This document shows positions 34,870 to 43,986 of a DNA stretch of 64,000 nucleotides, piece after piece. The position numbers and the translations under genes were made by a program. The stretch is from a bacterium. Its GTDB lineage: Bacteria; Babelota; Babeliae; Babelales; Vermiphilaceae. Below the pieces are notes generated by a model that was given only the letters and a program-made list of their open reading frames with translations, searched no databases and was not told the DNA's origin. Each line of letters opens with the position of its first letter. Position 1 is the first letter of the stretch. The stretch lies in contig CP064961.1 of assembly GCA_016699125.1 (NCBI GenBank), positions 434,001 to 498,000 of the forward strand, written 5' to 3'.

Positions 34870-35691
34870 TTACTGAATGGTACAGACTGACCAGTCAACA
34901 GACCTTTCTTCTGTTTTGTTTTCAGGAGCCTGTTTTCTGATAAAAACATAGTTCTTGTTTTCTTTCAAACTTGGTGAGCAATGAGCAGGCATTCCATCAT
35001 TTTCTTCATGATTAGTCAAGGATATGAATGATTCAAAACACATTCCATTTTCTTTGAGTACTTCATCCAGAACTGTTTTGTTTTCGTTTAGTTTTATGCC
35101 AGAGATAGAGAACTTTCTGTTTTCCATTTTTGGCATAAAAATCTTTAGCAAGGATTTTCTGGTCTCATCATGATTATTTCCGTAATAATGTAACGTTTTT
35201 TGAGCTACAGTACCGTCCCCTTTGCCGAATACTGGATTAATCTTTTCAATCCATTCAGTGTTCAATGACTTTTCAAGCAGGTTATTAGATTGTGGACAAT
35301 CATAGTCGATATAACTCCACAATCTAATATACTTCGAAATAAAAAAATTTTCGTATTTCTCTTTACGTTTCACTTGATCAACCTGCGAATGAATTAAATC
35401 ATTTAATTCAAGCGATACCATACTCAATGGACGTAGAACCTCATAGGCGTATTTAATTGTGTCCTGTTTATAATTAAGTTCCTTTAAAAAATATTTTTCT
35501 ATCTTTTCGTCACTCGCTTGTTCGAGGTCTTTGACATTCTGTTCTTCGTTTTTCACTGTAAATCCAGCATCCCCAATCCAGCTGCTAATTACAATGGGCC
35601 ATGCAATTTTTTGAACTATTGGAAGGCCTTTCTCCTCCATTCCATGTAGATATGAAAGCATAATAATAGGTAGCAAGTGCACTTTGTTCAT
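34870..35691 (-). CDS. Secreted F-box-like protein (paralog)
   Basis: 273 residues; AAAGG precedes the ATG. The leader MNKVHLLPIIMLSYLHG is followed by MEEKG. GLPIVQKIAWPIVISSWIGD and, after an insertion, LRPLSMVSLELNDLIHSQV mirror the F-box-like halves of the gene at 17648-18415. Shared downstream motifs are SLNTEWIEKINP, LKIFMPKMEN and a C-terminal SVCTIQ. An acidic and His-containing segment (LTNHEENDGMPAHC) is specific to this copy. Confidence 0.62.
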   Translation of the reverse strand: MNKVHLLPIIMLSYLHGMEEKGLPIVQKIAWPIVISSWIGDAGFTVKNEEQNVKDLEQASDEKIEKYFLKELNYKQDTIKYAYEVLRPLSMVSLELNDLIHSQVDQVKRKEKYENFFISKYIRLWSYIDYDCPQSNNLLEKSLNTEWIEKINPVFGKGDGTVAQKTLHYYGNNHDETRKSLLKIFMPKMENRKFSISGIKLNENKTVLDEVLKENGMCFESFISLTNHEENDGMPAHCSPSLKENKNYVFIRKQAPENKTEERSVDWSVCTIQ

Positions 35692-35873
35692 AAAAACCTT
35701 TGAAATTAATAAAAATAGACGCGTTAAAAAATATTATTATATAAGAATATCAAAAAAACAGATTAAATAAAGCATTATTTTATAACGAATTTCTTTCTAT
35801 TAATAAAAACTTGTAGCAAGGATTTACCTGATGATTCTATGAAAAGCCCATTCGATTTTAAAGTATTAATTGT

Positions 35874-36344
35874 TTAAAATCCGACAAAAAACTGCTTTTG
35901 CCACTGTTGCGTTCTGTACGCTTGAAACGACATGCAGATGGTTGATGGTGGATACAAGCGAAAACCTCGCTTGCCACCCTGAAAATTGGTAGATACAATA
36001 GCATACGTTTGTAGTTCTGATTTGTTGATAATGAAAAGATGCTGCTCATGTGCATCTTCAGAAGCAAAAATTACGAAAAAATCAAATATATCTGATGCAT
36101 CAAAAGGTCTCGTTTTTTGTGTGAATAGATCACGTATCCAGATCGCTACAAAAAAGCCATCTTTTTTAGGTGTCTTTTTCGCTTTTCTGAATAAAATGAT
36201 TCTATTGTTTATTACGAATGAGCATGCATCATACTCACCACCTTCTTTATCAATGATCATATTTTCAAGACTTGATGAAGAAAAGTATATTTTTAAAAAT
36301 TCAAAAGCACCAAGCAGATTTTCAGGACTGACTTGATTATTCAT
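35874..36344 (-). CDS. mepB: MepB-family protein
   Basis: 156 residues, full length for the family. Visible signatures: FRKAKKTPKKDGFFVAIWIR (about residues 52-71), the central DIFDFFVIFASE, then GGKRGFRLYPPST and a final QQWQKQFF. MepB proteins are known from the Staphylococcus mepRAB locus but their biochemical role is unsettled; the fold resembles restriction-endonuclease-like or small regulatory domains only loosely. The ATG immediately follows the proS stop (TAG-ATG), so translation is coupled to proS. About 180 bases upstream of 35874 toward 35692 are AT-rich with no gene seen. Confidence 0.85.
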   Translation of the reverse strand: MNNQVSPENLLGAFEFLKIYFSSSSLENMIIDKEGGEYDACSFVINNRIILFRKAKKTPKKDGFFVAIWIRDLFTQKTRPFDASDIFDFFVIFASEDAHEQHLFIINKSELQTYAIVSTNFQGGKRGFRLYPPSTICMSFQAYRTQQWQKQFFVGF

Positions 36345-37769
36345 CTAATATGCTTTTGCAACAATAATGGTATGTACGGGTTTATTGGTGCAAACAAAAC
36401 ATTCAGGGTTTTCAATCGGTTCTTTTATGATGCATCTGACTGTTGCTTTATACAACTTGACTTCTGCTTCACATGCTGAAGATCCACACCATGCTGTTTT
36501 GAATACACCGTTTTGCGCATCCATCAATGGTCCAAATTCAGCAAGCTTGGCACTACTGTTGATTAAATCCGTAATGCGTTTTTCTGCTGCTTGTAGCATC
36601 TGTTTGTGAATAGATTCAAGCGTTTCCTGTATTGATTCACGAAGCTTTTGAAAAGGAACAAACTGTTTTTGCCCAGTCAATCGTGTTACCATGCACACCT
36701 GAGAAAGCGCCACATCTTTTGGACCACATTCGATACGAATCGGAACACCTTTGAGCTCCCATTTAAAGAATTTTGCGCCTGGTGTCTGATTTTCAGATAG
36801 ATCCACCAAAACACGAACATTCTGTGCCTTGAGCTCGGCTGCAACATTTTGACACGCATTAATAATTGCTTCGTTGTTTTCCTGTGCTTTCAAAATGGGG
36901 ATAATGACCACTTGAATTGGGGCAATGCGTGGTGGCAACACAAGACCTTTTTGATCGCCATGTGTCATAACCGTAGCACCAATTAATCGTGTAGTTACGC
37001 CCCAACTGGTTAAAAATGGATAGGCAACAGACCCATCTTGTGCCTGAAATTTCATATCAAATGCATGAGCAAAACTTTGGGACAAAAGGTGCGAGGTGCC
37101 CATCTGAAGAGCTTTTCCATCCTGCATCACCCCTTCGAAGGTAAATGTAGTAACTGCACCGGGAAATTTTTCACTATCAGTTTTTTCACCAATGATAACC
37201 GGGATTGCAAGGTAATTATGTGCAAACGAAACATATTCGCCCAACATCATCTGCGCTTCCTGCTCAGCTTCTTTGAGCGTTGCATGTGCGGTATGCCCTT
37301 CTTGCCAATAAAACTCAGTTGTTCGCAAGAATGGCCTTGGTCGCATCTCCCATCGAACGACGTTTGCCCACTGATTTATTTTTAATGGTAGATCGCGCCA
37401 TGACTTGATCCATTGCGCAAACATATAATGAATAATCGTTTCTGAAGTTGGACGAACCACGAGCGGTTCTTCTAACTCTTTTCCGCCTGCATGAGTGACG
37501 ATTGCAAGTTCGGGGGCAAAACCTTCCACATGCTCAGCTTCTCTTTTTAGAAAGGATTCTGGGATAAATAATGGAAATAAGGCATTTTCATGCCCTGTAG
37601 CTTTAAATCTTTCATCAAGGACTTTAACCATCTGTTCCCACAGCGCGCAGCCATACGGACGTACAACCATTGTTCCTCGAACAGGAGAACGATCGACCAG
37701 TTCAGCTTGAAATATGACTTCCTGATACCATTCTGCAAAAGTATCTTTTAAGTTTGGCAGTTGTTTCAT
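36345..37769 (-). CDS. proS: Prolyl-tRNA synthetase (short archaeal/eukaryal type)
   Basis: 474 residues. This is the class II synthetase charging tRNA-Pro, of the type lacking the bacterial editing insertion. Motifs: RGTMVVRPYGCALWE, VVRPTSETIIHYMFAQWI, the motif 2 region RWEMRPRPFLRTTEFYWQEG (about 138-157), MGTSHLLSQSFA and the motif 3 region SWGVTTRLIGATVMTHGD. The C-terminal zinc-like domain keeps CGSSACE ... CFVCT and ends in Tyr, as is characteristic of this type. It heads a two-gene unit with mepB. Confidence 0.95.
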   Translation of the reverse strand: MKQLPNLKDTFAEWYQEVIFQAELVDRSPVRGTMVVRPYGCALWEQMVKVLDERFKATGHENALFPLFIPESFLKREAEHVEGFAPELAIVTHAGGKELEEPLVVRPTSETIIHYMFAQWIKSWRDLPLKINQWANVVRWEMRPRPFLRTTEFYWQEGHTAHATLKEAEQEAQMMLGEYVSFAHNYLAIPVIIGEKTDSEKFPGAVTTFTFEGVMQDGKALQMGTSHLLSQSFAHAFDMKFQAQDGSVAYPFLTSWGVTTRLIGATVMTHGDQKGLVLPPRIAPIQVVIIPILKAQENNEAIINACQNVAAELKAQNVRVLVDLSENQTPGAKFFKWELKGVPIRIECGPKDVALSQVCMVTRLTGQKQFVPFQKLRESIQETLESIHKQMLQAAEKRITDLINSSAKLAEFGPLMDAQNGVFKTAWCGSSACEAEVKLYKATVRCIIKEPIENPECFVCTNKPVHTIIVAKAY

Positions 37770-37844
37770 ACATCACCATGGAAAAGATTTAAATAAAAAA
37801 AGCTACTTTCTTCAGTATATATATACTTTTGTAAAATTCCACCT

Positions 37845-37860
37845 TATAATACTATAGTAT
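37845..37860 (+). promoter_or_regulatory. -10 box overlapping a 12-bp palindrome
   Basis: TATAAT (37845-37850) lies 43 bases before the hydrolase ATG. It overlaps the perfect palindrome ATACTATAGTAT (37849-37860), a possible operator or the start-site region. No convincing -35 is present at the usual distance, which suggests an activator or an extended promoter. Confidence 0.35.
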
Positions 37861-37892
37861 TTCAGAAGTTGCCACACAAAATAGGTTTTACC

Positions 37893-38801
37893 ATGCAAGT
37901 TCATCTATTCTTCTTACTTTTAACAGGTCTTATGAGTTCATGTAATGCGCAATATGTGACGTTTTATGCACACGGAGTCGCCGCAAATAGCCACCAGCTA
38001 TTCAGGTTTTTTGTTAAAAAATACACAAAACCGAACGGTCAAAAGGTTGTAAATAAACATCATATTTTTTATCCACCCTACGTAACTTTTAATTTTCCTG
38101 ATTCAAATTATGCAAAACATCGAGAAAAAGAGCTTTTTTTACCCCTAAAAAAAATATTTCGCCTCATGGTTCGAGGCAATTATAATCACACAAGTCTTGC
38201 ACAACTTCCCGAGGTTCTGCATATGAATGCGATTTTCAAAAACAAGCTTAAGCCAGATGACAAGGTGATTTATGGTGGTCTTTCGCGTGGAGCGTCTATA
38301 TTTTTTACATGGATTACCGTTGCAAAGCCAACCAATGTGGTTGCAGCAGTCCTTGAGTCGCCTTTTGCTCGGATGGAAGATGTTATAAAGTTAAAGATAA
38401 AGCAGTTTGGTTTGGACGGCATATTTCCTGTTTCATATGGCCATACCATTATGGAGACGATATTCAAAAAATATAAGCGAAATGGTGCAACTCCGTTGGA
38501 CTGTGCACCTTTTGTGGACAAAGAGATTCCTATTTTAATCGTTGCTTCAACAACTGACTCTCTGATCTCATGGAAAAGCTCGTTTGAACTCTATAAAACG
38601 CTCAGAAAATCCGGTCACGAAAAAGCACATTTTTTACTTCTGCACAACGGTTGGCACGGCTTTTTGATGGAGGGTGCAGATGCACCGATTTATGAAAAAA
38701 CGGTTCATGCATTTTACAAGGCATACAACTTGCCACACGACCAGAAGCTTGCCGAAGCTGGACAACATCATTTTGAAAAATGTACACCGGCGTGGCAGTA
38801 G
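37893..38801 (+). CDS. Secreted alpha/beta hydrolase
   Basis: 302 residues from the ATG at 37893; a TTG 24 bases upstream is the longer option. The leader MQVHLFFLLLTGLMSSCNA could be a signal peptide or, less well, a lipoprotein signal. The catalytic triad is visible: nucleophile Ser in GGLSRGAS (about residue 131), Asp in ASTTDSLIS (about 220) and His in GWHGFL (about 253). The oxyanion region YAHGVAANSHQLF is typical of esterases or acyl-peptidases. The substrate is unknown; it may act on host or envelope esters. Confidence 0.8.
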   Translation: MQVHLFFLLLTGLMSSCNAQYVTFYAHGVAANSHQLFRFFVKKYTKPNGQKVVNKHHIFYPPYVTFNFPDSNYAKHREKELFLPLKKIFRLMVRGNYNHTSLAQLPEVLHMNAIFKNKLKPDDKVIYGGLSRGASIFFTWITVAKPTNVVAAVLESPFARMEDVIKLKIKQFGLDGIFPVSYGHTIMETIFKKYKRNGATPLDCAPFVDKEIPILIVASTTDSLISWKSSFELYKTLRKSGHEKAHFLLLHNGWHGFLMEGADAPIYEKTVHAFYKAYNLPHDQKLAEAGQHHFEKCTPAWQ

Positions 38802-38806
38802 ATGCT

Positions 38807-39943
38807 TTAAATACCAGCTTTAATATAAAGACCAAAGTAATTTTTTTGGCTTTGCCCCGTTTTGAAACCTTTTTTGTATGTGTATAAACAGTACAATGTA
38901 TTATTTCCTTGATCAAATATGGATTTAACAACAGAGATGTCATGTGTTTTTAACGTATTCTGCGGCTGAATGGAGAATGAAAACTGAGTAGGTTGTGATG
39001 GTTGCGATTGTACAATTTCATAGGTGAGCATTTCTTTCTTTTCAAGTTTCCACTGCTTTTCATGCTTTTTAATAGTACAATAACAGTCATCGTAAACAAG
39101 TAGATAGCCATCTTGAATGTAATGAATGTCAACTGGTGTTCGGTGATCAAAAAATGAACGAATATACTGATTTGGTGTTTTGTCTTCTGTAATTTTAAAA
39201 AATGGAATAAGGCTCTTTTTGCCTTTGCTGCTAATTTCTATAATACTTTTCGTGCTTTCTTGAAAAATCGCAACTTTACTTCCATTATTGTCAATAACAG
39301 CTGCGGGCAACATTTTTTGATCTATGTTAATCGGTAATTCGAATACATCATACTCATTTTTAAAATCATATTTTTCTCCCCTTTGATGCAATTGAAAGCC
39401 AACTTTTACCATAATAGTTTTATTAAAAAATCCATTTTCTTCTGCAAAAACCACTGTTTTGTTTTTAGCGTCAATCAAATATGCATTCTTAATCTCTTTT
39501 ACGTTCTTTAATTTAGCTTTACCAGTTGCTTTACTGTTTTTCCAAAATCGTATGTTCCATCCACTGTCAACAAAGGTATTTTTTCGTCGTTCTGATTGTG
39601 TCACTAGTATGTCAGCATCAACCTTTTTTGATCCCACAATCAACTCATTATGTAAGTCTTTTTCATTAGTATCGACGTCTTCTGCTTTAACCAGGCTGTC
39701 AGTAGCTTTTTTTTTTACTTGAAACAAATTTGATAAATCCACGGTCGCTTGAGTAAATGACTTTCCATTTCGAAAAATAACTTTAATCTTATCATCTTTA
39801 AGCAACATATCCATAAATTCAGAGCTTTGATTTATTACCCCATTCATTTTACTCCCATCAAAATCAATGTATTGGGCATAAATGTAAGGTATCCACGACC
39901 AAACAACCATCAAAATCACTGATTGAATCGAATATTTTATCAT
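38807..39943 (-). CDS. Secreted protein, propeller-like family, copy A
   Basis: 378 residues from the ATG at 39943 (GAGG upstream); the frame extends to 39985. The leader MIKYSIQSVILMVVWSWIPY ends IYA-QY. It is paralogous to the gene upstream: GWNIRFW, KNAYLIDAKNKTVVFAE, MLPAAVIDNNGSKVAIFQES, HRTPVDIHYIQDGYLLVYDD and KSIFDQGNNTLYCLY all have counterparts. The repeated strand-turn units suggest a beta-propeller. The stop is 5 bases from that of the hydrolase on the other strand. Function unknown. Confidence 0.65.
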   Translation of the reverse strand: MIKYSIQSVILMVVWSWIPYIYAQYIDFDGSKMNGVINQSSEFMDMLLKDDKIKVIFRNGKSFTQATVDLSNLFQVKKKATDSLVKAEDVDTNEKDLHNELIVGSKKVDADILVTQSERRKNTFVDSGWNIRFWKNSKATGKAKLKNVKEIKNAYLIDAKNKTVVFAEENGFFNKTIMVKVGFQLHQRGEKYDFKNEYDVFELPINIDQKMLPAAVIDNNGSKVAIFQESTKSIIEISSKGKKSLIPFFKITEDKTPNQYIRSFFDHRTPVDIHYIQDGYLLVYDDCYCTIKKHEKQWKLEKKEMLTYEIVQSQPSQPTQFSFSIQPQNTLKTHDISVVKSIFDQGNNTLYCLYTYKKGFKTGQSQKNYFGLYIKAGI

Positions 39944-39994
39944 TTTCAAATCCTCTTTTCCTTCATTTCTTCTTACGCATGTCATTACGATTTT

Positions 39995-41323
39995 TTATTC
40001 TTCATCCTCTATTTCTGCAGCTTCTTTATCTTTCAATACATATTTAAAAATATGGAAAACGTTTTTCTTATTTTTAAAGCGAAAAAAACTACTTTTCTCT
40101 TCTTTTTCTTTTCCTTTTTCAAACAGTTTTGCATATCCTATTCCATATAACGTATTATTTTTTTCATCAAACAATGACTTTTGCATTGTAATAATGGTAT
40201 CACTTGAAGAAAAGAGCCTGTAATCTATCAATTCCAACCTATTTGATGATTGTTTTTCCAAAACATAGTAAGAATCATCATATAAAAGCATATATCTGGT
40301 ACCTGCACAACATATTGCAATGGGAGTTCGGTGCAGCAGCACGTTTTGAAGATAGGACCATTCATCTTTGATCATTACATTTGACATGAAAAGAGCATTT
40401 TTTTCAATTTTGTGTGTTTGAATATCATAAGAGATATGCACAATTTTTTTTAAACTATCTTGAAAAAGCAGCACTTTAACGCTATTTTCATCTTTTCTTA
40501 TAAAACAGGCTGGCAAGAGTTTTGAACTGGTACCCGCCGGAAACTCAAAAACTGTTGTTGTATCTTTGAAAGTACCATTATTTTTATTTAATTCAAAACC
40601 GATTTTTAGTTCTAATGAACCATGTAATGCTTTTTTTTCAGCATAGACACAAGTATTATGTTTAAAGTCCAGTAAAAAAGCTTTGGTTATTTTTTTAAAC
40701 GGTTTTTTAGGATTTTCGTCACCAGTCACATCCCACGCGTGAATATTCCAGCCCAAATTAAAACCAAGCTGCGACTCGATATTAAAACGCGATTGAGTTA
40801 ACAGCAGACCATCATCGTAAAACATTTTTTCAATCGGTTGATTATGCGCTATGAATGGGTTTGATTGAGTGGTTTCCGTATCAGTTACTGTTACTTTTTG
40901 TACAATCGACTCATGTTTTGATAATGAAAGGGTATTGTTTTGCTTGCTTTGTTGGTCAGCTTTAAAAAAACTGTTATTGATAGTATCAGTTTCAAGGACG
41001 TAGGGTGATCCTGAAAAAGATTCAATGTCCCCTTTTTTTAGCTCTTTTTGCTCAGTTAATTCTTCTGGATCGAGCGTTTTGCTAACATAATCATTGCTCT
41101 CATTTGCATTTCTGTTTCGTGATTTTAAGATCAGCTTTAATGAGGTTACATTTTTGTCTGCAGTATAATTACCAAGTAACTGATGAATCTGTAATGGATC
41201 TTTGTGAGATACATATATGTAATTATTCCTAATTAATTCTTTTTCTTCTTTTTCCATGCCAGAAATCGAAAAATATGATATTACAAGAATAAACTTTACC
41301 ATTGTAAACTGTTTTATGGTCAT
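39995..41323 (-). CDS. Secreted protein, propeller-like family, copy B
   Basis: 442 residues; AAAGGAG lies five bases before the ATG at 41323. The leader MTIKQFTMVKFILVISYFSISG is followed by MEKEEK. The N-terminal 150 residues are Asn/Ser/Thr-rich and not shared. From GWNIHAW onward it matches copy A: KAFLLDFKHNTCVYAE, LLPACFIRKDENSVKVLLFQ, HRTPIAICCAGTRYMLLYDD and KSLFDEKNNTLYGIG. Copy A begins 51 bases downstream, so the pair are probably one operon born by tandem duplication. Confidence 0.65.
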   Translation of the reverse strand: MTIKQFTMVKFILVISYFSISGMEKEEKELIRNNYIYVSHKDPLQIHQLLGNYTADKNVTSLKLILKSRNRNANESNDYVSKTLDPEELTEQKELKKGDIESFSGSPYVLETDTINNSFFKADQQSKQNNTLSLSKHESIVQKVTVTDTETTQSNPFIAHNQPIEKMFYDDGLLLTQSRFNIESQLGFNLGWNIHAWDVTGDENPKKPFKKITKAFLLDFKHNTCVYAEKKALHGSLELKIGFELNKNNGTFKDTTTVFEFPAGTSSKLLPACFIRKDENSVKVLLFQDSLKKIVHISYDIQTHKIEKNALFMSNVMIKDEWSYLQNVLLHRTPIAICCAGTRYMLLYDDSYYVLEKQSSNRLELIDYRLFSSSDTIITMQKSLFDEKNNTLYGIGYAKLFEKGKEKEEKSSFFRFKNKKNVFHIFKYVLKDKEAAEIEDEE

Positions 41324-41612
41324 CAAGGCTCCTTTGGGTCGATTATACTTACAACAAAACTACTCAAGTTAAAAGAACAAAAACAATGATTTTTCTTCAA
41401 AACCAACTTAAACAGGTATCTAAAAACCACTATTCATTTTTTCTGTTTTTTTAATTTTCTTTTACACAAAATATTTTTTTAAACGCTCACGTTAAAAAAA
41501 CACAATCTTTGAAAAGGACCTTTTAATGGTACTTTCTGAATATTTCGTTCAATCAGCATTACAGTTTAGAAAATTTTTTTACATTATTTTTTTAAAAAAT
41601 TTTGTTCAAATA

Positions 41613-41642
41613 TTGATTTTCATTTTTGAATTCGTGTACGAT
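41613..41642 (+). promoter_or_regulatory. Candidate promoter for the histone-like gene, in a gene-free stretch
   Basis: TTGATT (41613-41618) and TACGAT (41637-41642) are spaced by 18 bases. It lies in the 376-base gap 41324-41699, which is very AT-rich and holds no convincing gene on either strand. Confidence 0.3.
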
Positions 41643-41699
41643 AGTTAATGAATATAGAAATGGTTACAAAAACCAGAAAACAAAAAAGGAGAAGTTACT

Positions 41700-42122
41700 A
41701 TGTCAGAAATGCTAAAAAGCGCAGAAGAGCTTGCAACCAAAAAGCCAGCTCGTCGCAAAACAGCTGCAAAGCGTAAAGCAGCAACAACGCGTACCAAGAC
41801 GGCGAAAAAAGCAGCTCCTAAACGTAAAGCAACTGCCAAAAAAGCTGCTCCTAAACGCAAAGTTGTAAAAAAAGCAACTGCAAAACGTCGCACAGTTGCA
41901 AAAAAAGCAGCTCCAGCACGTAAGCGAGTGGTCAAAAAGGCTGCTGCAAAGCGTAAAACAACTTCAAAAAAAGTCGCGTCTAAGCGTAGATCAACCACTA
42001 CTACTACTACTACTAAAGTTGCTGCAAAGCGTCCTGCTAAAAAGCGTATGGCAAAACGCCGCATGACGGTAGCAAAAAAGGCTGCTCATTCAGCTAAAGC
42101 TCATGCAAAGCACGCTCGATAA
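41700..42122 (+). CDS. Histone H1-like, Lys/Ala-rich DNA-binding protein
   Basis: 140 residues; AAGGAG lies before the ATG. After a short acidic start (MSEMLKSAEELATKK) the chain is made of repeats of the type AKKAAPKRK, AAKRKTT and VVKKA, like the tail of histone H1 or chlamydial Hc2. Such proteins compact the nucleoid non-specifically. A run of seven Thr is encoded by ACC plus six ACT codons (41997-42014), a microsatellite that may vary in length. It ends SAHAKHAR-like with His. A strong terminator follows directly. Confidence 0.85.
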   Translation: MSEMLKSAEELATKKPARRKTAAKRKAATTRTKTAKKAAPKRKATAKKAAPKRKVVKKATAKRRTVAKKAAPARKRVVKKAAAKRKTTSKKVASKRRSTTTTTTTKVAAKRPAKKRMAKRRMTVAKKAAHSAKAHAKHAR

Positions 42123-42143
42123 ATCACATTGCTTCTAAAAATT

Positions 42144-42182
42144 AAAGGACCAGTAAAGTCTAAAAAACTTTACCGGTCCTTT
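42144..42182. terminator. Bidirectional terminator
   Basis: AAAGGACC (42144-42151) plus GTAAAGT (42153-42159) pairs with ACTTTAC (42067-region arm at 42167-42173) plus GGTCCTTT (42175-42182); only one mismatch interrupts the stem. It is followed by T-rich sequence on the plus strand. The opposing transporter gene ends in the loop. Confidence 0.85.
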
Positions 42183-43140
42183 TTTCTTCTTCATAATAAA
42201 ATAATAAAACACAGATGCTCATCATCAAAAACGATAGCCAAAATCCGCTCGGTAGCCGCTCTTTTAAAAAAAACCTACCAGCAAAAGCAGAAATTAATGG
42301 TATGGTGCATCCTGAAAGGGCAAGAAGGGTTGCGGAATACCTTTTCAATAAATAACCATATAATGGATATCCGATTACATGAGTTATTATAATTAAGACG
42401 ACAATATGAAACATGGCAGTAATAGCAATTGAGCTGTCAACTGAAAAGAAATAGTTGAAAAAAAGATAGATCTGATCATTCATATAACTCGGATCTAACT
42501 TAAAAAGTGGCTGCTGATATGGGGATACTTTTTGTACCGCAATCTGCAACAAACTGAGACATCCCGCACCCAACAGTCCAATCATGTTCAAATTTAAAGG
42601 GCTATACTTTTTTTCAATGATAAGTCTTTGCATTAAAAGCCAGCCATATGCCCCAAAGAACACCGAGAGCAAAATTGCAAGTCGAGCATACAAAGTAACC
42701 TCAAAAACATTGATTAGATCTGTGTTTTCAAAATCAAACTCAAGAATAGGCCACAAAGAAGCAAAACCAAAAAATAGTGTTAGTGATTGCAAAAGGCTAA
42801 TCGTTTCTTTGAACATAAAAAAACCAATTAAAGCTGTTGATAGTGGCATTAAATTGTATATTAGAGAAGATTCAGAAGACTTAACAAACTGTAATCCCCA
42901 GTTGTCAAAAACAAACGATAAATAAAATGCAATAAAAATAAGTAATGCAAGCTCTTTAACGTCAGATTTTTTTATCTTTGGTAGGTTATTAGTAAAATAT
43001 TGGTAGAAAAATAAAACAAGACCTCCAATAAGAAACCGTGCACACATAAGCATGATAGGACTCATGTACCAGAGGGCTGCTTTTGAAAAAGTAAAGGTAA
43101 CTGCCATAAGTAGGTTAAAGAGAAAAATATAGATAATCAT
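42160..43140 (-). CDS. EamA/DMT-family transporter
   Basis: 326 residues with about ten hydrophobic segments in two related halves, the drug/metabolite transporter layout. Typical sequences: LMAVTFTFSKAALWYMSP, CARFLIGGLVLFFYQ, LMPLSTALIGFFMFKETIS in the first half, and LSGCTIPLISAFAGRFFLKE in the second, where the conserved Glu ends the EamA motif. The substrate cannot be told; relatives export amino acids or import nucleotide sugars and SAM. The stop codon lies in the loop of the shared terminator. It starts nine bases after ymdB ends. Confidence 0.85.
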   Translation of the reverse strand: MIIYIFLFNLLMAVTFTFSKAALWYMSPIMLMCARFLIGGLVLFFYQYFTNNLPKIKKSDVKELALLIFIAFYLSFVFDNWGLQFVKSSESSLIYNLMPLSTALIGFFMFKETISLLQSLTLFFGFASLWPILEFDFENTDLINVFEVTLYARLAILLSVFFGAYGWLLMQRLIIEKKYSPLNLNMIGLLGAGCLSLLQIAVQKVSPYQQPLFKLDPSYMNDQIYLFFNYFFSVDSSIAITAMFHIVVLIIITHVIGYPLYGYLLKRYSATLLALSGCTIPLISAFAGRFFLKERLPSGFWLSFLMMSICVLLFYYEEEKRTGKVF

Positions 43141-43149
43141 CTTGGTGCA

Positions 43150-43983
43150 TTATTCGTTTTTGCCTTCTGCATCTACAACCAGGTCATTTTCGATTACCCG
43201 AACTGACTCAATACCGATTGCTTTGCCCGTTTTTATATCAACAGTAACAACGACTCCTGATAAAACTGCTGGTACCGTGGTATCTACTTCAAACTTTGAA
43301 GGCATTTGTGTAACAAATTGGTTAACAACTGAGTCTTTCTTCATTCCTAACATTCCATTGAGTGAACCAATCATGCCAAGATCAGTTATAAAAGCGGTAC
43401 CTCCAGGTAAAATTCGATGATCTGCTGTTTGTACATGTGTATGGGTACCAAAAACAGCGCTTACTTTTCCTGTAACGTAATGTGCAAGCCCCATTTTTTC
43501 AGCGGTCGTTTCTGCGTGAATATCAATAAAAATAATATCCGTTTTTTGCTTTACAAAGGGAATTAATGATTCTACTGCTTTGAATGGACAGCTGAGCAGT
43601 TCCCGCATAAATACCCGCCCCTGCACATTTATGACTCCAACTGTTACGCCATGAGCCGTATTAAAAAAAGCAGCTCCTGTTCCGGGAGCTGCTGATGGAA
43701 AATTTGCAGGACGCAAAAGATCCTTTTTTTGATCAAGGTATGCATAAATATCTTTATTTTGAAAAATGTGATTGCCAGATGTAATAATGCTAGCACCATT
43801 TTTTTGAAGAAACTGGACATTTTTCGTTGTTATGCCTCGGCCAGTGCTACTACAGTTTTCGCCATTTACAATAATACCATCCAGTTGATACTTTTTTTGT
43901 AACAGTGCACTGTGTTTTTGAAACATCGTTCTACCGGTTATGCCGACAATATCTCCAAAACACCCAATATTAATACTATCCAT
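43150..43983 (-). CDS. ymdB: YmdB-family metallophosphoesterase
   Basis: 277 residues. Metal ligands are visible: Asp in GCFGDIVG (residue 11), VNGENCSSTGRGIT (Glu/Asn, about 40), ITSGNHIFQ (about 68-76), FIDIHAE (about 150) and FGTHTHVQTAD (about 178). It ends the catalytic domain with ITDLGMIGS. The family hydrolyses cyclic nucleotides (2',3'-cAMP in Bacillus) and often sits next to rny, as here (3-base gap), so the two are co-expressed. Confidence 0.9.
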   Translation of the reverse strand: MDSINIGCFGDIVGITGRTMFQKHSALLQKKYQLDGIIVNGENCSSTGRGITTKNVQFLQKNGASIITSGNHIFQNKDIYAYLDQKKDLLRPANFPSAAPGTGAAFFNTAHGVTVGVINVQGRVFMRELLSCPFKAVESLIPFVKQKTDIIFIDIHAETTAEKMGLAHYVTGKVSAVFGTHTHVQTADHRILPGGTAFITDLGMIGSLNGMLGMKKDSVVNQFVTQMPSKFEVDTTVPAVLSGVVVTVDIKTGKAIGIESVRVIENDLVVDAEGKNE

Positions 43984-43986
43984 ACG

